Source: Fusobacteriaceae bacterium (GTDB lineage Bacteria; Fusobacteriota; Fusobacteriia; Fusobacteriales; Fusobacteriaceae). Taken from it: DNA of 45,720 bases. Within the stretch, counting starts at the first letter, position 1; every line of letters begins with the position of its first letter. Positions 18,093 through 27,584 of this stretch are shown here, one piece after another. The stretch is taken from NCBI GenBank assembly GCA_031272945.1, contig JAISST010000158.1, forward strand, positions 1 through 45,720, in the 5' to 3' direction. The position numbers and the translations under genes are program-made. Under the pieces are notes generated by a model that made no database searches, was not told the origin of the DNA, and saw nothing but the letters and a program-made list of their open reading frames with translations.

Positions 18093-19166
18093 ATGAACAA
18101 AAAAGTTTTGATTACGACGGGAGGAACCGGAGGCCATATCTATCCGGCGCTTGCGGTAGCGGAAGAATTGCGGGACAAAGGGATTCCGGTCCTTTTCGTG
18201 GGAAGCGACTCCCGGATGGAAAAGGATATTGTTCCCCGGGAGGGATTTCCTTTTGTGGGGCTCCGGATCCGCCCTCCGAGGAATCTCCGGAATATTTTAA
18301 TATTCATCACGGCCCTGGCAAAGGGGTTTTGGCTTGTTCTTAAAGAAAAACCCGACGCCGTCATCGGGTTCGGAAATTATATTTCCGTCCCTTGCGTCCT
18401 GGCGGGCCTGCTCCTTCGAAAGAAAGTCTATCTGCAGGAACAGAACGCGACCATCGGGGGGGCCAACAAGTTCTTTTACCATTTTTGCGACAAGACATTT
18501 CTGGCCTTCGGCAAAACCTACGACGCCATTCCGTACAAGTATCAGAAAAAAATGATCATTGCGGGAAATCCCCTGAGACGGGAAATCTACGCCGTCAATC
18601 CCGCCGAAGAAAAAGAAAAATTGAAAATCGAAACGGAGGAAAAGGTGCTGGTGGTCACGGGGGGTTCCCTCGGCGCCAGGGCCATCAACGAAGGGGTGCT
18701 GCGAAACTGGGAGGAAATTTTTGAAAACAAGAAACTGCGTCTTTATTGGGCCACCGGCGAAGACAACTATGAAGAGATCAGCGAAAAGCTCACAAGAGTC
18801 AAAATATCGGATACGATCAAGCCCTATTTCAACAACATGATCCACATTATGTCGGCGGCGGATCTTGTGGTCTGCCGGGCGGGGGCGCTGACGATTTCCG
18901 AGATCATCGAGCTGGAAAAACCCTCCATCATTATCCCCTACAGTTCCAAAAAGGTCGGGCAGTCCGACAACGCGGAAATACTGCAGGATAATGAGTCCGC
19001 CCTTGTTTTTCACAACCATGAGACGGAAAAAGCCATCGGGACGGCGCTGGAAATTATCCACGACAGCGAAAGACTTATTGCCATGCGGGCAAAGATCAAG
19101 AATCTCAAAGGGGAAAACGCCGCCCGGAAAATCGTGGAAAATCTGGACATTTGGAGGAACGCATGA
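18093..19166 (+). CDS. murG: UDP-N-acetylglucosamine--N-acetylmuramyl-(pentapeptide) pyrophosphoryl-undecaprenol N-acetylglucosamine transferase
   Basis: TTGGTGGHIYPALAVAEEL, LQEQNATIGGANKF, VTGGSLGARAIN, VVCRAGALTISEI. ATG at 18093 rather than the ORF-track start. Confidence 0.97.
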   Translation: MNKKVLITTGGTGGHIYPALAVAEELRDKGIPVLFVGSDSRMEKDIVPREGFPFVGLRIRPPRNLRNILIFITALAKGFWLVLKEKPDAVIGFGNYISVPCVLAGLLLRKKVYLQEQNATIGGANKFFYHFCDKTFLAFGKTYDAIPYKYQKKMIIAGNPLRREIYAVNPAEEKEKLKIETEEKVLVVTGGSLGARAINEGVLRNWEEIFENKKLRLYWATGEDNYEEISEKLTRVKISDTIKPYFNNMIHIMSAADLVVCRAGALTISEIIELEKPSIIIPYSSKKVGQSDNAEILQDNESALVFHNHETEKAIGTALEIIHDSERLIAMRAKIKNLKGENAARKIVENLDIWRNA

Positions 19167-20539
19167 AAAAAATTTACTTTATCGGGATCAACGGAATCGG
19201 CATGAGCGGGCTGGCCAAAATCATGAAGACCAAAAACTATTCGGTGAAAGGTTCCGATCTCACCCGGAGTTATGTGACAGACGAAATGGAAGCCATGGGA
19301 ATCGAAATATACGGACAACACCTGGCGGAGCAGGTCATGGGCAGCGACATGGTCATCGCCTCCAGCGCCATCAAGGCCGACAACCCCGAATACGCCTACG
19401 CCAAGGAGCATGGCGTCAAGATTCTGAAACGGGGGGAACTTTTGGCCATGCTGCTCAACGACGAAACCGGAATCGCCGTCGCGGGAACCCACGGAAAAAC
19501 CACGACGACGTCGATGATGTCCTCCGTCATGCTTCCGCTAAATCCCACGATCGTTATCGGCGGAATTCTCCCGGAAATCGGGTCCAACGCAAAAATCGGG
19601 ACTTCCGAGTATTTTGTGGCCGAAGCGGACGAAAGCGACAATTCCTTTCTCTATATGTATCCCAAATACTCGATTATCACGAATATAGAAGAAGACCATA
19701 TGGAAAACCACGGCTCCCTGAGCAATATTATCAAATCTTTTTCGGTATTTCTGGATCAGACGAAAGAGGAGTGCATTGTCTGCGCCGACAACGAAAATAT
19801 CAGAGAAATCATAGCCAACAAAAAACGAATCCGGCAGCTTTCGCCGAAAATCACCACATACGGAGTCGCGGATCAAGAGCGGGATATTCAGGCCGGAGAC
19901 ATCCGGATAGAGGGACAGCTGACGACGTACGAAGTCCACGTGAGGGAGAGAAGCCTCGGGCGCTTTCAATTGGCGATTCCCGGGACCCACAATGTGTTGA
20001 ATTCCCTTCCGGTCATCTATCTGGCTGAAAAATTCGGGATACCGCCGAAAAAAATCAAAGAGGTTCTGGCGGGATTCAAAGGCTCCCGGAGAAGATACGA
20101 CGTTCTGTACGACAATCCGGAAAGCGGGATCAAAATCATAGACGACTACGCCCATCATCCTACGGAAATCAAAGCGACGCTGTCGGGCGCCCGATCCATT
20201 GAAAAGGAAAAGATCACGGTGATTTTTCAGCCCCATCGCTACAGTCGGCTCAAATTTTTGCTGCATCAATTTAAACGCGCTTTCGACGAGGCTTCGGAAC
20301 TGATTCTGCTTCCGGTCTACAGCGCGGGGGAACGGGATGAGTTCGGCGTATCCCTGCGGGATCTGGAGCGGGAGATCGACCGGGACAATGTATCGCTCGA
20401 AACCGACAGAGAAAAAATCATCGAAAGAATTCTTCGGTCCGCCGGTCGCGAGATTTTTCTGTTTATGGGGGCGGGAGATATTTCGGGAATCGCTCATGAA
20501 GCGGCGGAAAAACTCCGAAGGAAAGACGAAACGGTATGA
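19163..20539 (+). CDS. murC: UDP-N-acetylmuramate--L-alanine ligase
   Basis: YFIGINGIGMSGLAKIM, VAGTHGKTTTTSMMSSVM, IDDYAHHPTEIKATLSGAR. ATGA overlap with murG. Confidence 0.97.
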   Translation: MKKIYFIGINGIGMSGLAKIMKTKNYSVKGSDLTRSYVTDEMEAMGIEIYGQHLAEQVMGSDMVIASSAIKADNPEYAYAKEHGVKILKRGELLAMLLNDETGIAVAGTHGKTTTTSMMSSVMLPLNPTIVIGGILPEIGSNAKIGTSEYFVAEADESDNSFLYMYPKYSIITNIEEDHMENHGSLSNIIKSFSVFLDQTKEECIVCADNENIREIIANKKRIRQLSPKITTYGVADQERDIQAGDIRIEGQLTTYEVHVRERSLGRFQLAIPGTHNVLNSLPVIYLAEKFGIPPKKIKEVLAGFKGSRRRYDVLYDNPESGIKIIDDYAHHPTEIKATLSGARSIEKEKITVIFQPHRYSRLKFLLHQFKRAFDEASELILLPVYSAGERDEFGVSLRDLEREIDRDNVSLETDREKIIERILRSAGREIFLFMGAGDISGIAHEAAEKLRRKDETV

Positions 20540-21375
20540 TAGTTTGGAAAGATGCGCCCATGCGGCAAAAATCCAATATGAAAATCGGCGGCGTCGCGGA
20601 CTTTTTCATTGAGGCGGAAAATAAAGAGGAGCTTCCGGAAATCTACCGGAACTACCGGGAGATTTTTTTGATCGGAAATGGTACGAACACGCTGTTGTCC
20701 GATGGGAGGCTCCGGCGGGCCTTCGTATCCTTGAAAAAACTCCGGGATATCACGGAATTGCCGGAAGGTCGGGTCCGGGTCGGAGCGGGACTGGATTTCA
20801 AAGAGCTGATCCGGTTTATGCGCGAAAAGGATTACGGCGGATTGGAAAACCTGGCGGGCATTCCGGGGACCGTCGGCGGATTGACCTGCATGAACGCGGG
20901 CGCATACGGCGGAAGAATATTCGATTGTATAGAAAGCGTCGGGATTATGGATGAAAACCTTGCGCTCCGCACCCTGGAGAAAGAGGAGATCAAGTTCTCC
21001 TACCGGTATACGGAAATCCGGGACAGAGGATGGGTTATCGTCAATGTGACATTTCGCTTCGGGAAGGGGTTTGATCTTGCCCGGGTCAAAGAAATCCAGG
21101 CAATGCGGGAAGCGAAGCAGCCCCTCAATTATCCGAGTCTCGGCAGCACGTTCAAAAATCCCGATGGCGCTTTCGCGGCGCGGCTCATCACCGACGCGGG
21201 GTTGAAGGGCCGACGGATCGGAGACGCGCAGATTTCGGAAAAGCACCCGAATTTTATTATCAATCTCGGAAACGCCGCGTATTCCGACGTGACAGGACTC
21301 ATAGAGCTCGTGTGTACGACGGTTCGCGCCCGGAGCGGCATCGCGCTTGAAAAAGAAATCGTCGTGGTGGAATAA
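20536..21375 (+). CDS. murB: UDP-N-acetylenolpyruvoylglucosamine reductase
   Basis: IGNGTNTLLSDG, NLAGIPGTVGGLTCMNAGAYGG, YPSLGSTFKNPDGAFAARLITDAGLKG. ATGA overlap with murC. Confidence 0.97.
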   Translation: MIVWKDAPMRQKSNMKIGGVADFFIEAENKEELPEIYRNYREIFLIGNGTNTLLSDGRLRRAFVSLKKLRDITELPEGRVRVGAGLDFKELIRFMREKDYGGLENLAGIPGTVGGLTCMNAGAYGGRIFDCIESVGIMDENLALRTLEKEEIKFSYRYTEIRDRGWVIVNVTFRFGKGFDLARVKEIQAMREAKQPLNYPSLGSTFKNPDGAFAARLITDAGLKGRRIGDAQISEKHPNFIINLGNAAYSDVTGLIELVCTTVRARSGIALEKEIVVVE

Positions 21376-21402
21376 ATCAAGAAAACGAAGGGAGGAGGAA
21401 GT

Positions 21403-22275
21403 ATGAAAATCGCTGTATTTATGGGGGGCGTATCATCCGAACGGGAGGTGTCGCTCTGGACGGGAACGGCTGTTTTGGAGAGCCTGAAGCGGATGGGGTA
21501 TGACGCTTACGGCATCGACGTCACGGAAGAAAACGGCCTCAGCGCGTATACGGAAAATACATATGATCTGGCCTTTCTGGCCTTTCACGGAGAGGACGGG
21601 GAAGGGGGACGGGTCCAGAGCATCCTGGATATTCTAAGAAAGCCTTATACGGGTTCCGGCGTGATTCCCAGCGCCGTCGCCATGGACAAGGCCCTGACCA
21701 AGAGGATCGCTCACGATTGTGGGATCCGGATCGCAAAATCCTACGAAAACCTCGATGAGGTCGACAGTTGGCCGGTTGTGGTGAAACCCGCCCGGGAAGG
21801 CTCAAGCATCGGCGTCTATATTTGCAAGGACAGAGCGGAAGCGGAAAAGGCCCTTGCGGAATCAGGCGACAAAAAACTTGTGATCGAGGAATTTATCAAG
21901 GGAGAGGAATTGACGGTAGGGGTACTGAACGGAGAAGCCCTGGGCGTATTGCGGATTTTCCCGCAGAAAAGCGCAATGTACGACTACAAGTCCAAATATG
22001 CCGTAGGCGGGTCCGTGCATGAATTTCCCGCGAAAATTAAAAAGAAAATTTACGACAGGGCCATGGCGGAATCCGAGCTGATCCACAGGGAGTTGGGTCT
22101 CGCCGGGATATCGCGCAGCGATTTCCTCATGAAGGACGACGAATTGTATTTCCTTGAGGTCAATACCTGCCCCGGGATGACCAAAACGAGTCTCGTGCCG
22201 GACCTGGGAACCTTGAAAGGGTATACTTACGACGACTTGATCCGGATTATGGTGGAAACGTTCCAACCCCGGTAG
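21403..22275 (+). CDS. ddl: D-alanine--D-alanine ligase
   Basis: MGGVSSEREVSLWTG, KPAREGSSIGVYICKD, GISRSDFLMKDDELYFLEVNTCPGMT. Confidence 0.96.
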   Translation: MKIAVFMGGVSSEREVSLWTGTAVLESLKRMGYDAYGIDVTEENGLSAYTENTYDLAFLAFHGEDGEGGRVQSILDILRKPYTGSGVIPSAVAMDKALTKRIAHDCGIRIAKSYENLDEVDSWPVVVKPAREGSSIGVYICKDRAEAEKALAESGDKKLVIEEFIKGEELTVGVLNGEALGVLRIFPQKSAMYDYKSKYAVGGSVHEFPAKIKKKIYDRAMAESELIHRELGLAGISRSDFLMKDDELYFLEVNTCPGMTKTSLVPDLGTLKGYTYDDLIRIMVETFQPR

Positions 22276-22286
22276 TCGGTTTGAAA

Positions 22287-23063
22287 ATGGATGTGATGCG
22301 GATGCTGAGAATATTTTTCCGGATTTCCCTGCTTCTTGCCCTGAGTTATCTGTTTTACTATATTCCGGGCCGCTTTTTCAAACTGCCTCTTTTTCAGGTG
22401 AAGACCCCGAAAATCGAATATACAAACGAGAAAGGGGCCGAGGGAAACAGAAAAATATCGCAAAACGAATTGACAGAAATGGGAGAAATAACATATAATA
22501 GTAATATATGGGAAATAGATTATCCTTCCATTGAAAAACTTTTGCGCGGGGACATCCGGATCAAAGACGCGAAGGTGTATCCCAGCGCGCCTGACGAGGT
22601 AACGTTTCTGATAACGGAAAGGGAACCGTTTTCTTATATCCGGCAGGATAACCGGATTTTTCTTCTGGATGAAGAGGGGATTCTTTTTGGATTTTTGGAT
22701 GAAAAGGAAAAAAAGGACCTGCCGCTGTTTGTGATCGGCGACGAGGATCCTGAAAAAGACGATAAAATCAAGCGATTCATCGAAATCATCAAAAATATGG
22801 ACGAAAATCTTTTAAAGGAAATTTCCCAGGTCTATGAGACCGATAAACATTGCGTCAATTTGATTCTTGTGGACGGGACGTTGATCCGGACCGACAAGGA
22901 TGTGGGGAAGAGCAAATACAGAATCGCGGGGAATCTTTATTATAATTTGAAAAAGGAAAGAAAAAGAATAGAATATATGGATTTGCGCTTTGATCATTTC
23001 ATCGTGAAAGAAAATGAAAAAGATATCGTAAAAGAAGAGGAAAAAGCGACGGTAGAACAGTAG
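22287..23063 (+). CDS. ftsQ: FtsQ/DivIB-type cell division protein with POTRA domain
   Basis: Single N-terminal TM followed by a POTRA-like region (SIEKLLRGDIRIKDAKVYPSAPDEVTFLITEREPFSYI); sits between ddl and ftsA. Confidence 0.85.
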   Translation: MDVMRMLRIFFRISLLLALSYLFYYIPGRFFKLPLFQVKTPKIEYTNEKGAEGNRKISQNELTEMGEITYNSNIWEIDYPSIEKLLRGDIRIKDAKVYPSAPDEVTFLITEREPFSYIRQDNRIFLLDEEGILFGFLDEKEKKDLPLFVIGDEDPEKDDKIKRFIEIIKNMDENLLKEISQVYETDKHCVNLILVDGTLIRTDKDVGKSKYRIAGNLYYNLKKERKRIEYMDLRFDHFIVKENEKDIVKEEEKATVEQ

Positions 23064-23082
23064 TGATCGGAGGAATTTGCCA

Positions 23083-24678
23083 ATGCTGACAACAGACGGA
23101 TTTGAGAAACCTATGGAAAAACAAGGATTTCACTCAACGAAAACGGTCATCGACATCGGAAACGCCCAAATCAAGGGCATCGTTGGAGAAATCAATTATT
23201 CGGGGACCAACGATCAGTTGTCCGTATCTGTTTTAAAATACAAGGAAATTGAAAGCGGCGGTCTCGTGCGATCGGAAATTACCGCCGAATATGATTTGAT
23301 CAGCGCCGTCGCGGTAGTCTTGGACGCGTTGCGGGTTTCGGAACGACCCGTGGACAAAGTGTCCATCGGACTGGGGGGCGCGGCCTTCAAAACCGCCCGG
23401 GCCACCAACCGCCTCGTCACGGAATATCAGGCAAAAACCCTGACGGAAGAAGACATCGAAGATTTTTACAAAAAAGCCCAGCGGGAACTTTTGAGCCCGG
23501 GTGACCGCGTAATTCACCGGGAAATGTACAACATCCGGGTCAATGACAAACCGACGGCAAGTCCCGTGGGCCGCGTGGCCGATACGTTGCGGGCCGACGT
23601 GTATTTCATCTATATGGAAGAAGCCGCGTACCGTCGATATGAGGACTTGTTCCGCAAAATTCCCGACGGTCCCGCCATTGAGCGGATCATGGCCAACGGA
23701 TATACGGCCGCAATGGCGCTCCTCAGAAACGAAGAAAAAAACGCCGGCGTGATCTTGGCGGACATCGGCTGGGGCACGACGGATATCGTGATATTCAAGC
23801 GCAACTGGCTCCTTGACTTTGAAAGCATACCCTTCGGCATGATGCACTTCATACTGGATCTCTGCAAACTCCCTCAGTTCATCAATTATAAAGACGGGGA
23901 ACAGAGATATACTGCGAAATCGACCATCAGCCAGGAATACGCGGAAGAACTTCTGGAATTGTATATCCAAAACAAGATCGGCGCGAAAGAGACATTTTTC
24001 AAAGAAACCGTCTACTGCAGGGGGGAATACATTCTGGAATTGATCGCCATGCGCTGTGAGCATATCGCGGAGGAGATCAAAAAAGTATTGCCGAACTTGA
24101 ACAAAGACCTCAAAAAAGGGATCATCCTCACCGGAGGCGGATCCAGAATATACGGTCTCGCAGAGAAAATCAAGGAGAAAACAGGCCATTCGGTCGTATG
24201 TAACGCCCTTCCCTTCTTCCGCTTTCACGGTCTTCCGGAAGTGGACGAACGGATGGCGGCCGTGATCGGACTGTTTGGAGAGGCCATCGAAGCGGAATAT
24301 GAGCGGGCGCTGAAAGCCGGATTCCTGGAAACAGACGGGGACACGGCGCAACCTGTAGAGTCCGACCGGCAGCCGGGTTTGCCGGATCAAGGGGCGAGTA
24401 CCGGCGATCCAAAAATAGACGAACCGGGAACGGAGCAAACGGGAGCGCAGACCGGAACCGGAGGGGAAGAGGAGCCCTTTGTTCCGCCGCAGGACATTCC
24501 GCCTTCGGTATCGGACCAGCCGACGGGCGATGATATAGACGAAGCATTCCAGAATATTTTGGGGAACAGACCGTCGGAGAAGAAAAAACCGGAACCGAAG
24601 TCTTCCGAGGACAAGCGTAAAATTAAAGATAAAGTCAAAATCTGGTGGCAGAATATAAAAGAGAATTATATGGATTAA
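23083..24678 (+). CDS. ftsA: Cell division protein FtsA
   Basis: Actin-fold motifs (TVIDIGNAQIKGIVGE, ADIGWGTTDIVIFKRN, ILTGGGSRIYGL). Long Pro/Glu/Gly-rich linker and C-terminal amphipathic tail. ATG with GGAGG at 23083. Confidence 0.93.
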   Translation: MLTTDGFEKPMEKQGFHSTKTVIDIGNAQIKGIVGEINYSGTNDQLSVSVLKYKEIESGGLVRSEITAEYDLISAVAVVLDALRVSERPVDKVSIGLGGAAFKTARATNRLVTEYQAKTLTEEDIEDFYKKAQRELLSPGDRVIHREMYNIRVNDKPTASPVGRVADTLRADVYFIYMEEAAYRRYEDLFRKIPDGPAIERIMANGYTAAMALLRNEEKNAGVILADIGWGTTDIVIFKRNWLLDFESIPFGMMHFILDLCKLPQFINYKDGEQRYTAKSTISQEYAEELLELYIQNKIGAKETFFKETVYCRGEYILELIAMRCEHIAEEIKKVLPNLNKDLKKGIILTGGGSRIYGLAEKIKEKTGHSVVCNALPFFRFHGLPEVDERMAAVIGLFGEAIEAEYERALKAGFLETDGDTAQPVESDRQPGLPDQGASTGDPKIDEPGTEQTGAQTGTGGEEEPFVPPQDIPPSVSDQPTGDDIDEAFQNILGNRPSEKKKPEPKSSEDKRKIKDKVKIWWQNIKENYMD

Positions 24679-24690
24679 GGGGGAAGAGAG

Positions 24691-25776
24691 ATGTTGCAAG
24701 AAAGCCAGACGGCAAAAATTATGGTAATCGGCGTAGGCGGAGGAGGAGGAAACGCCATCAACGATATGACCGAATCCGGCGTAACCGGGGTGGAATTTGT
24801 CGCCGCCAACACCGATGTGCAGGATTTGAACAAATCCCTTTCCGACACCCGCCTGCAATTGGGAGAGCGGTTGACAAAGGGAAGGGGAGCGGGCGGCGAT
24901 CCGGAAGTCGGGAGGCAGTCCGCCGAAGAGGACCGGGAGAAGATCGCGAAGCTCCTGAAAGGGGTGGACATGGTTTTTATTACGGCCGGTATGGGCGGCG
25001 GAACTGGAACGGGCGCTTCGCCCATCATTGCCGAGATTGCCCGGGAAATGGACATTCTGACGGTGGCGGTCGTGACAAAGCCTTTCAATTTTGAGGGAAA
25101 GAAACGCAGCGCCAACGCGGAAAGAGGAATAGAAAACCTTACGAAAGCCGTGGACTCCATTGTGATCATACCCAATGAAAAGCTCTTTGAGCTTCCCGAA
25201 AAGAAAATCACGTTGAAAAACGCCTTCCATGAGGCCAACAAAGTATTGAAAATAGGTATTCAGGGCATTTCCGATCTGATGTTGAAGCCCGGGCTTGTCA
25301 ATCTGGACTTTGCGGATATTATCAGCATCCTGAAGAATTCCGGCGTGGCCATGTTCGGGTTCGGAGAGAGCGACGCCAAAGAAAACCGCGCCTATGAGGC
25401 CGCGACCAAGGCGTTGGAATCCCCGCTGCTGGAAAGACAGATCCAGGGCGCCAGCAAGCTTTTGCTGAATATCACGGCCGATGAGTCTTTCGGACTGGAA
25501 GAAGCCCAGCAAGTGACGGATCTCATCAATAAGGCGTCCGGTAAGGAGATTGAAGTCAACCAGTGGGGCATTATCCAGGATGAGAGAATGGGTTCAAAAG
25601 TACAGGTGACACTGATTGCCACATGTTTTACCGACGTCGGGAATCCCAACGTTAATCCGGATAACAACCAAAAAACCCCGCCGAGAGGGACTTCGATTTC
25701 GAATCCACCGACAAAACCGGGCGATCCAGCCAATGAAGATCCTCCCTGGAAAATTTTCGGACAAATCAAAAAATAG
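24691..25776 (+). CDS. ftsZ: Cell division protein FtsZ
   Basis: VIGVGGGGGNAINDM, FVAANTDVQDL, FITAGMGGGTGTGASPIIAEIARE tubulin signature. Confidence 0.99.
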   Translation: MLQESQTAKIMVIGVGGGGGNAINDMTESGVTGVEFVAANTDVQDLNKSLSDTRLQLGERLTKGRGAGGDPEVGRQSAEEDREKIAKLLKGVDMVFITAGMGGGTGTGASPIIAEIAREMDILTVAVVTKPFNFEGKKRSANAERGIENLTKAVDSIVIIPNEKLFELPEKKITLKNAFHEANKVLKIGIQGISDLMLKPGLVNLDFADIISILKNSGVAMFGFGESDAKENRAYEAATKALESPLLERQIQGASKLLLNITADESFGLEEAQQVTDLINKASGKEIEVNQWGIIQDERMGSKVQVTLIATCFTDVGNPNVNPDNNQKTPPRGTSISNPPTKPGDPANEDPPWKIFGQIKK

Positions 25777-26517
25777 TCACAGAACCGCTCCGGCGATCCC
25801 CGCGCCAAACAGAGCGAAATCATATTTTACGGGATCTTCGGGGCAAAATTTCCGTAAGACAGCAGTCAAATCTTCCACGGCCTGCCGGTCATTCTGCTTT
25901 CTTTGTAAAAGCAGCAGACGGCGGGCCGTGTTTCCCGCGTGGACATCCAGCGGGATATAGAGGCCGGACGGGGCAAGACAATCCCAGACGCCCAGATCCA
26001 CGATCCCGTCGCGCCGGACCAACCAGCGCAGGGCGAGATTGACGCGTTTCAAGGCGGTCTTGGCGTAATGGACCGGCATACATTTGGGATTGACGCGACC
26101 GTCGTTGGCAAGCGTCATTTCTTCTTGCAAAAGGCGGGCGACGTCCCAGGGATCCGCCGCTTTTTTCTTTTTGAGAAAAGCGTTCATGCTCTCGTTTTGC
26201 TCATAGATCCTGTGGAAGCCGCGCAGCATGTGGGCCAGATCCGTTTCGAAAAATGTGCGGTGTACATTTCCGGCGCCCAGGCGCTCATATCTTTTTGTCA
26301 TCACATAATCCCAGGGGCTTTTTCCGATTTTTCCCAGTATTTTTTCACAGCTTGAAAGAATGGCCTTTCTGTTGCCCCAGGTGATGGCGGCCACTAAAAA
26401 AGACGCGATCTCAATGTCCTGCAGCTTTTTGTAGCGACGGGGAAATTGTACCGGGTCTTCTTCGATAAAAGATTTCGTGTTGTATTGCCGGACAAGCCTG
26501 TCCAAAACGCCCTTCAT
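25777..26517 (-). CDS. TIGR02757-family (DUF2400) protein
   Basis: Family-like sequence (DPVQFPRRYKKLQDIEIASFLVAAITWGNRKAIL; VDLGVWDCLAPSGLYIPLDVHAGNTARRLLLL). Stop codon directly abuts the ftsZ stop. Confidence 0.88.
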   Translation of the reverse strand: MKGVLDRLVRQYNTKSFIEEDPVQFPRRYKKLQDIEIASFLVAAITWGNRKAILSSCEKILGKIGKSPWDYVMTKRYERLGAGNVHRTFFETDLAHMLRGFHRIYEQNESMNAFLKKKKAADPWDVARLLQEEMTLANDGRVNPKCMPVHYAKTALKRVNLALRWLVRRDGIVDLGVWDCLAPSGLYIPLDVHAGNTARRLLLLQRKQNDRQAVEDLTAVLRKFCPEDPVKYDFALFGAGIAGAVL

Positions 26518-26538
26518 CCTGTCGTCCCTCTCATTTCT

Positions 26539-27153
26539 TTATTTTCTCACGAGCTCCACAAATTGCAGGAAGAGTTTTCCTCCGTAAAAAATCAAAATAA
26601 TTCCGCTGAGGATATTGATCCAGCGGATGATTTTCGGGGAAAAGCGCTTTTGAAAAAAATGCAGGAGGGTCGTGAGTCCTGTGAACCAGATACAGGAGGC
26701 GGAAATAACGCCCCAGAGGAAGAATTTTGCCGTGCCGGGCGGAAGGCTGGCCCGGGTCGCTCCGAAAAGCATGGTGGTCCCGATGACCGCCGGGGGGTTC
26801 AGCCAGGAAACCGCAAAGGCAGACGTCGCAATCTTCAAAAGCGGAATGTTGACGTCCACTTTCCGATCGGCGTTTCCTTTATCCCGGAGCAGCGAGATTC
26901 CCGTGTAGATTACGAGCAGGCTCCCGACCAGGAGTACCACGAGTCTTGTCACAGGCCAGGTTTCCAGGATCGTTCCCATACCGAAATAACCCGCGAACGT
27001 CAGCGTGACGTCGAAGGCAAGCACGATAAAAGCAGTCACATAGGCCATTTTTGTGGTCCGGGTGAGGGCGGAATTCATGATGTACATGTTTTGCATACCG
27101 ATGGGCGCCACATAGGCGAGTCCCATGGTCAGGCCCTGTAAGAGATATTTCAT
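26539..27153 (-). CDS. LysE/ArgO-family amino-acid exporter
   Basis: LTMGLAYVAPIGMQNMYIMNSALTRT and FAVSWLNPPAVIGTTMLFGA; multi-TM. Confidence 0.88.
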   Translation of the reverse strand: MKYLLQGLTMGLAYVAPIGMQNMYIMNSALTRTTKMAYVTAFIVLAFDVTLTFAGYFGMGTILETWPVTRLVVLLVGSLLVIYTGISLLRDKGNADRKVDVNIPLLKIATSAFAVSWLNPPAVIGTTMLFGATRASLPPGTAKFFLWGVISASCIWFTGLTTLLHFFQKRFSPKIIRWINILSGIILIFYGGKLFLQFVELVRK

Positions 27154-27179
27154 GGCAGTTCTCCGTTTTGGATTCCGGG

Positions 27180-27230
27180 ATAAAATAAAAGCGAATCTTC
27201 GCGCTAAAGAAAGCGCAAGGTCGGATTCGC
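27180..27230 (-). terminator. Nested hairpin with T-rich tail downstream of tRNA-Ser (terminator or LysE leader element)
   Basis: Minus strand: GCGAATC-CGACCTT-GCGCT-TTCTTT-AGCGC-GAA-GATTCGC followed by TTTTATTTTAT. Confidence 0.6.
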
Positions 27231-27242
27231 ATTGGGTTCAAA

Positions 27243-27332
27243 TGGCGGAAAGGGGGGGATTCGAACCCCCGATACCCGTAAAGGTATGCATGTTTTCGAG
27301 ACATGTGCCTTCAACCGCTCGGCCACCTTTCC
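27243..27332 (-). tRNA. tRNA-Ser (anticodon CGA)
   Basis: Minus strand GGAAAGGTGGCCGAGCGGTTGAAGGCACATGTCTCGAAAACATGCATACCTTTACGGGTATCGGGGGTTCGAATCCCCCCCTTTCCGCCA: 7-bp acceptor stem, anticodon loop CTCGAAA, long variable arm, TTCGAAT, encoded CCA. Confidence 0.95.
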
Positions 27333-27584
27333 GTCTCTGTTCTTCAACTAAAACAGTATACCAGATTTATGACTTGCCGTCAACTGTTTTTTTCTTGGCG
27401 TTTGGAGAAATTCTGTGAACGTCATTTTGTGAATACATAAAAAGGGGACGGAAATAAAAATTTCTCAAAATTTTTTTGATCCCTGAAATATAGAAATTAT
27501 GATTATTGCAAAAGTCAGCAAAAATTTGGGGGGTGGATTTTTTCTGTGAAAATGTTGTAATATGGTATCGTTTCAGGTGTAGGA

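Noticed and set aside
23233-25512. 759-aa antisense ORF across ftsA/ftsZ
   Set aside because: It is a shadow ORF opposite two well-conserved genes. The translation has no recognisable domain and no start/RBS context.
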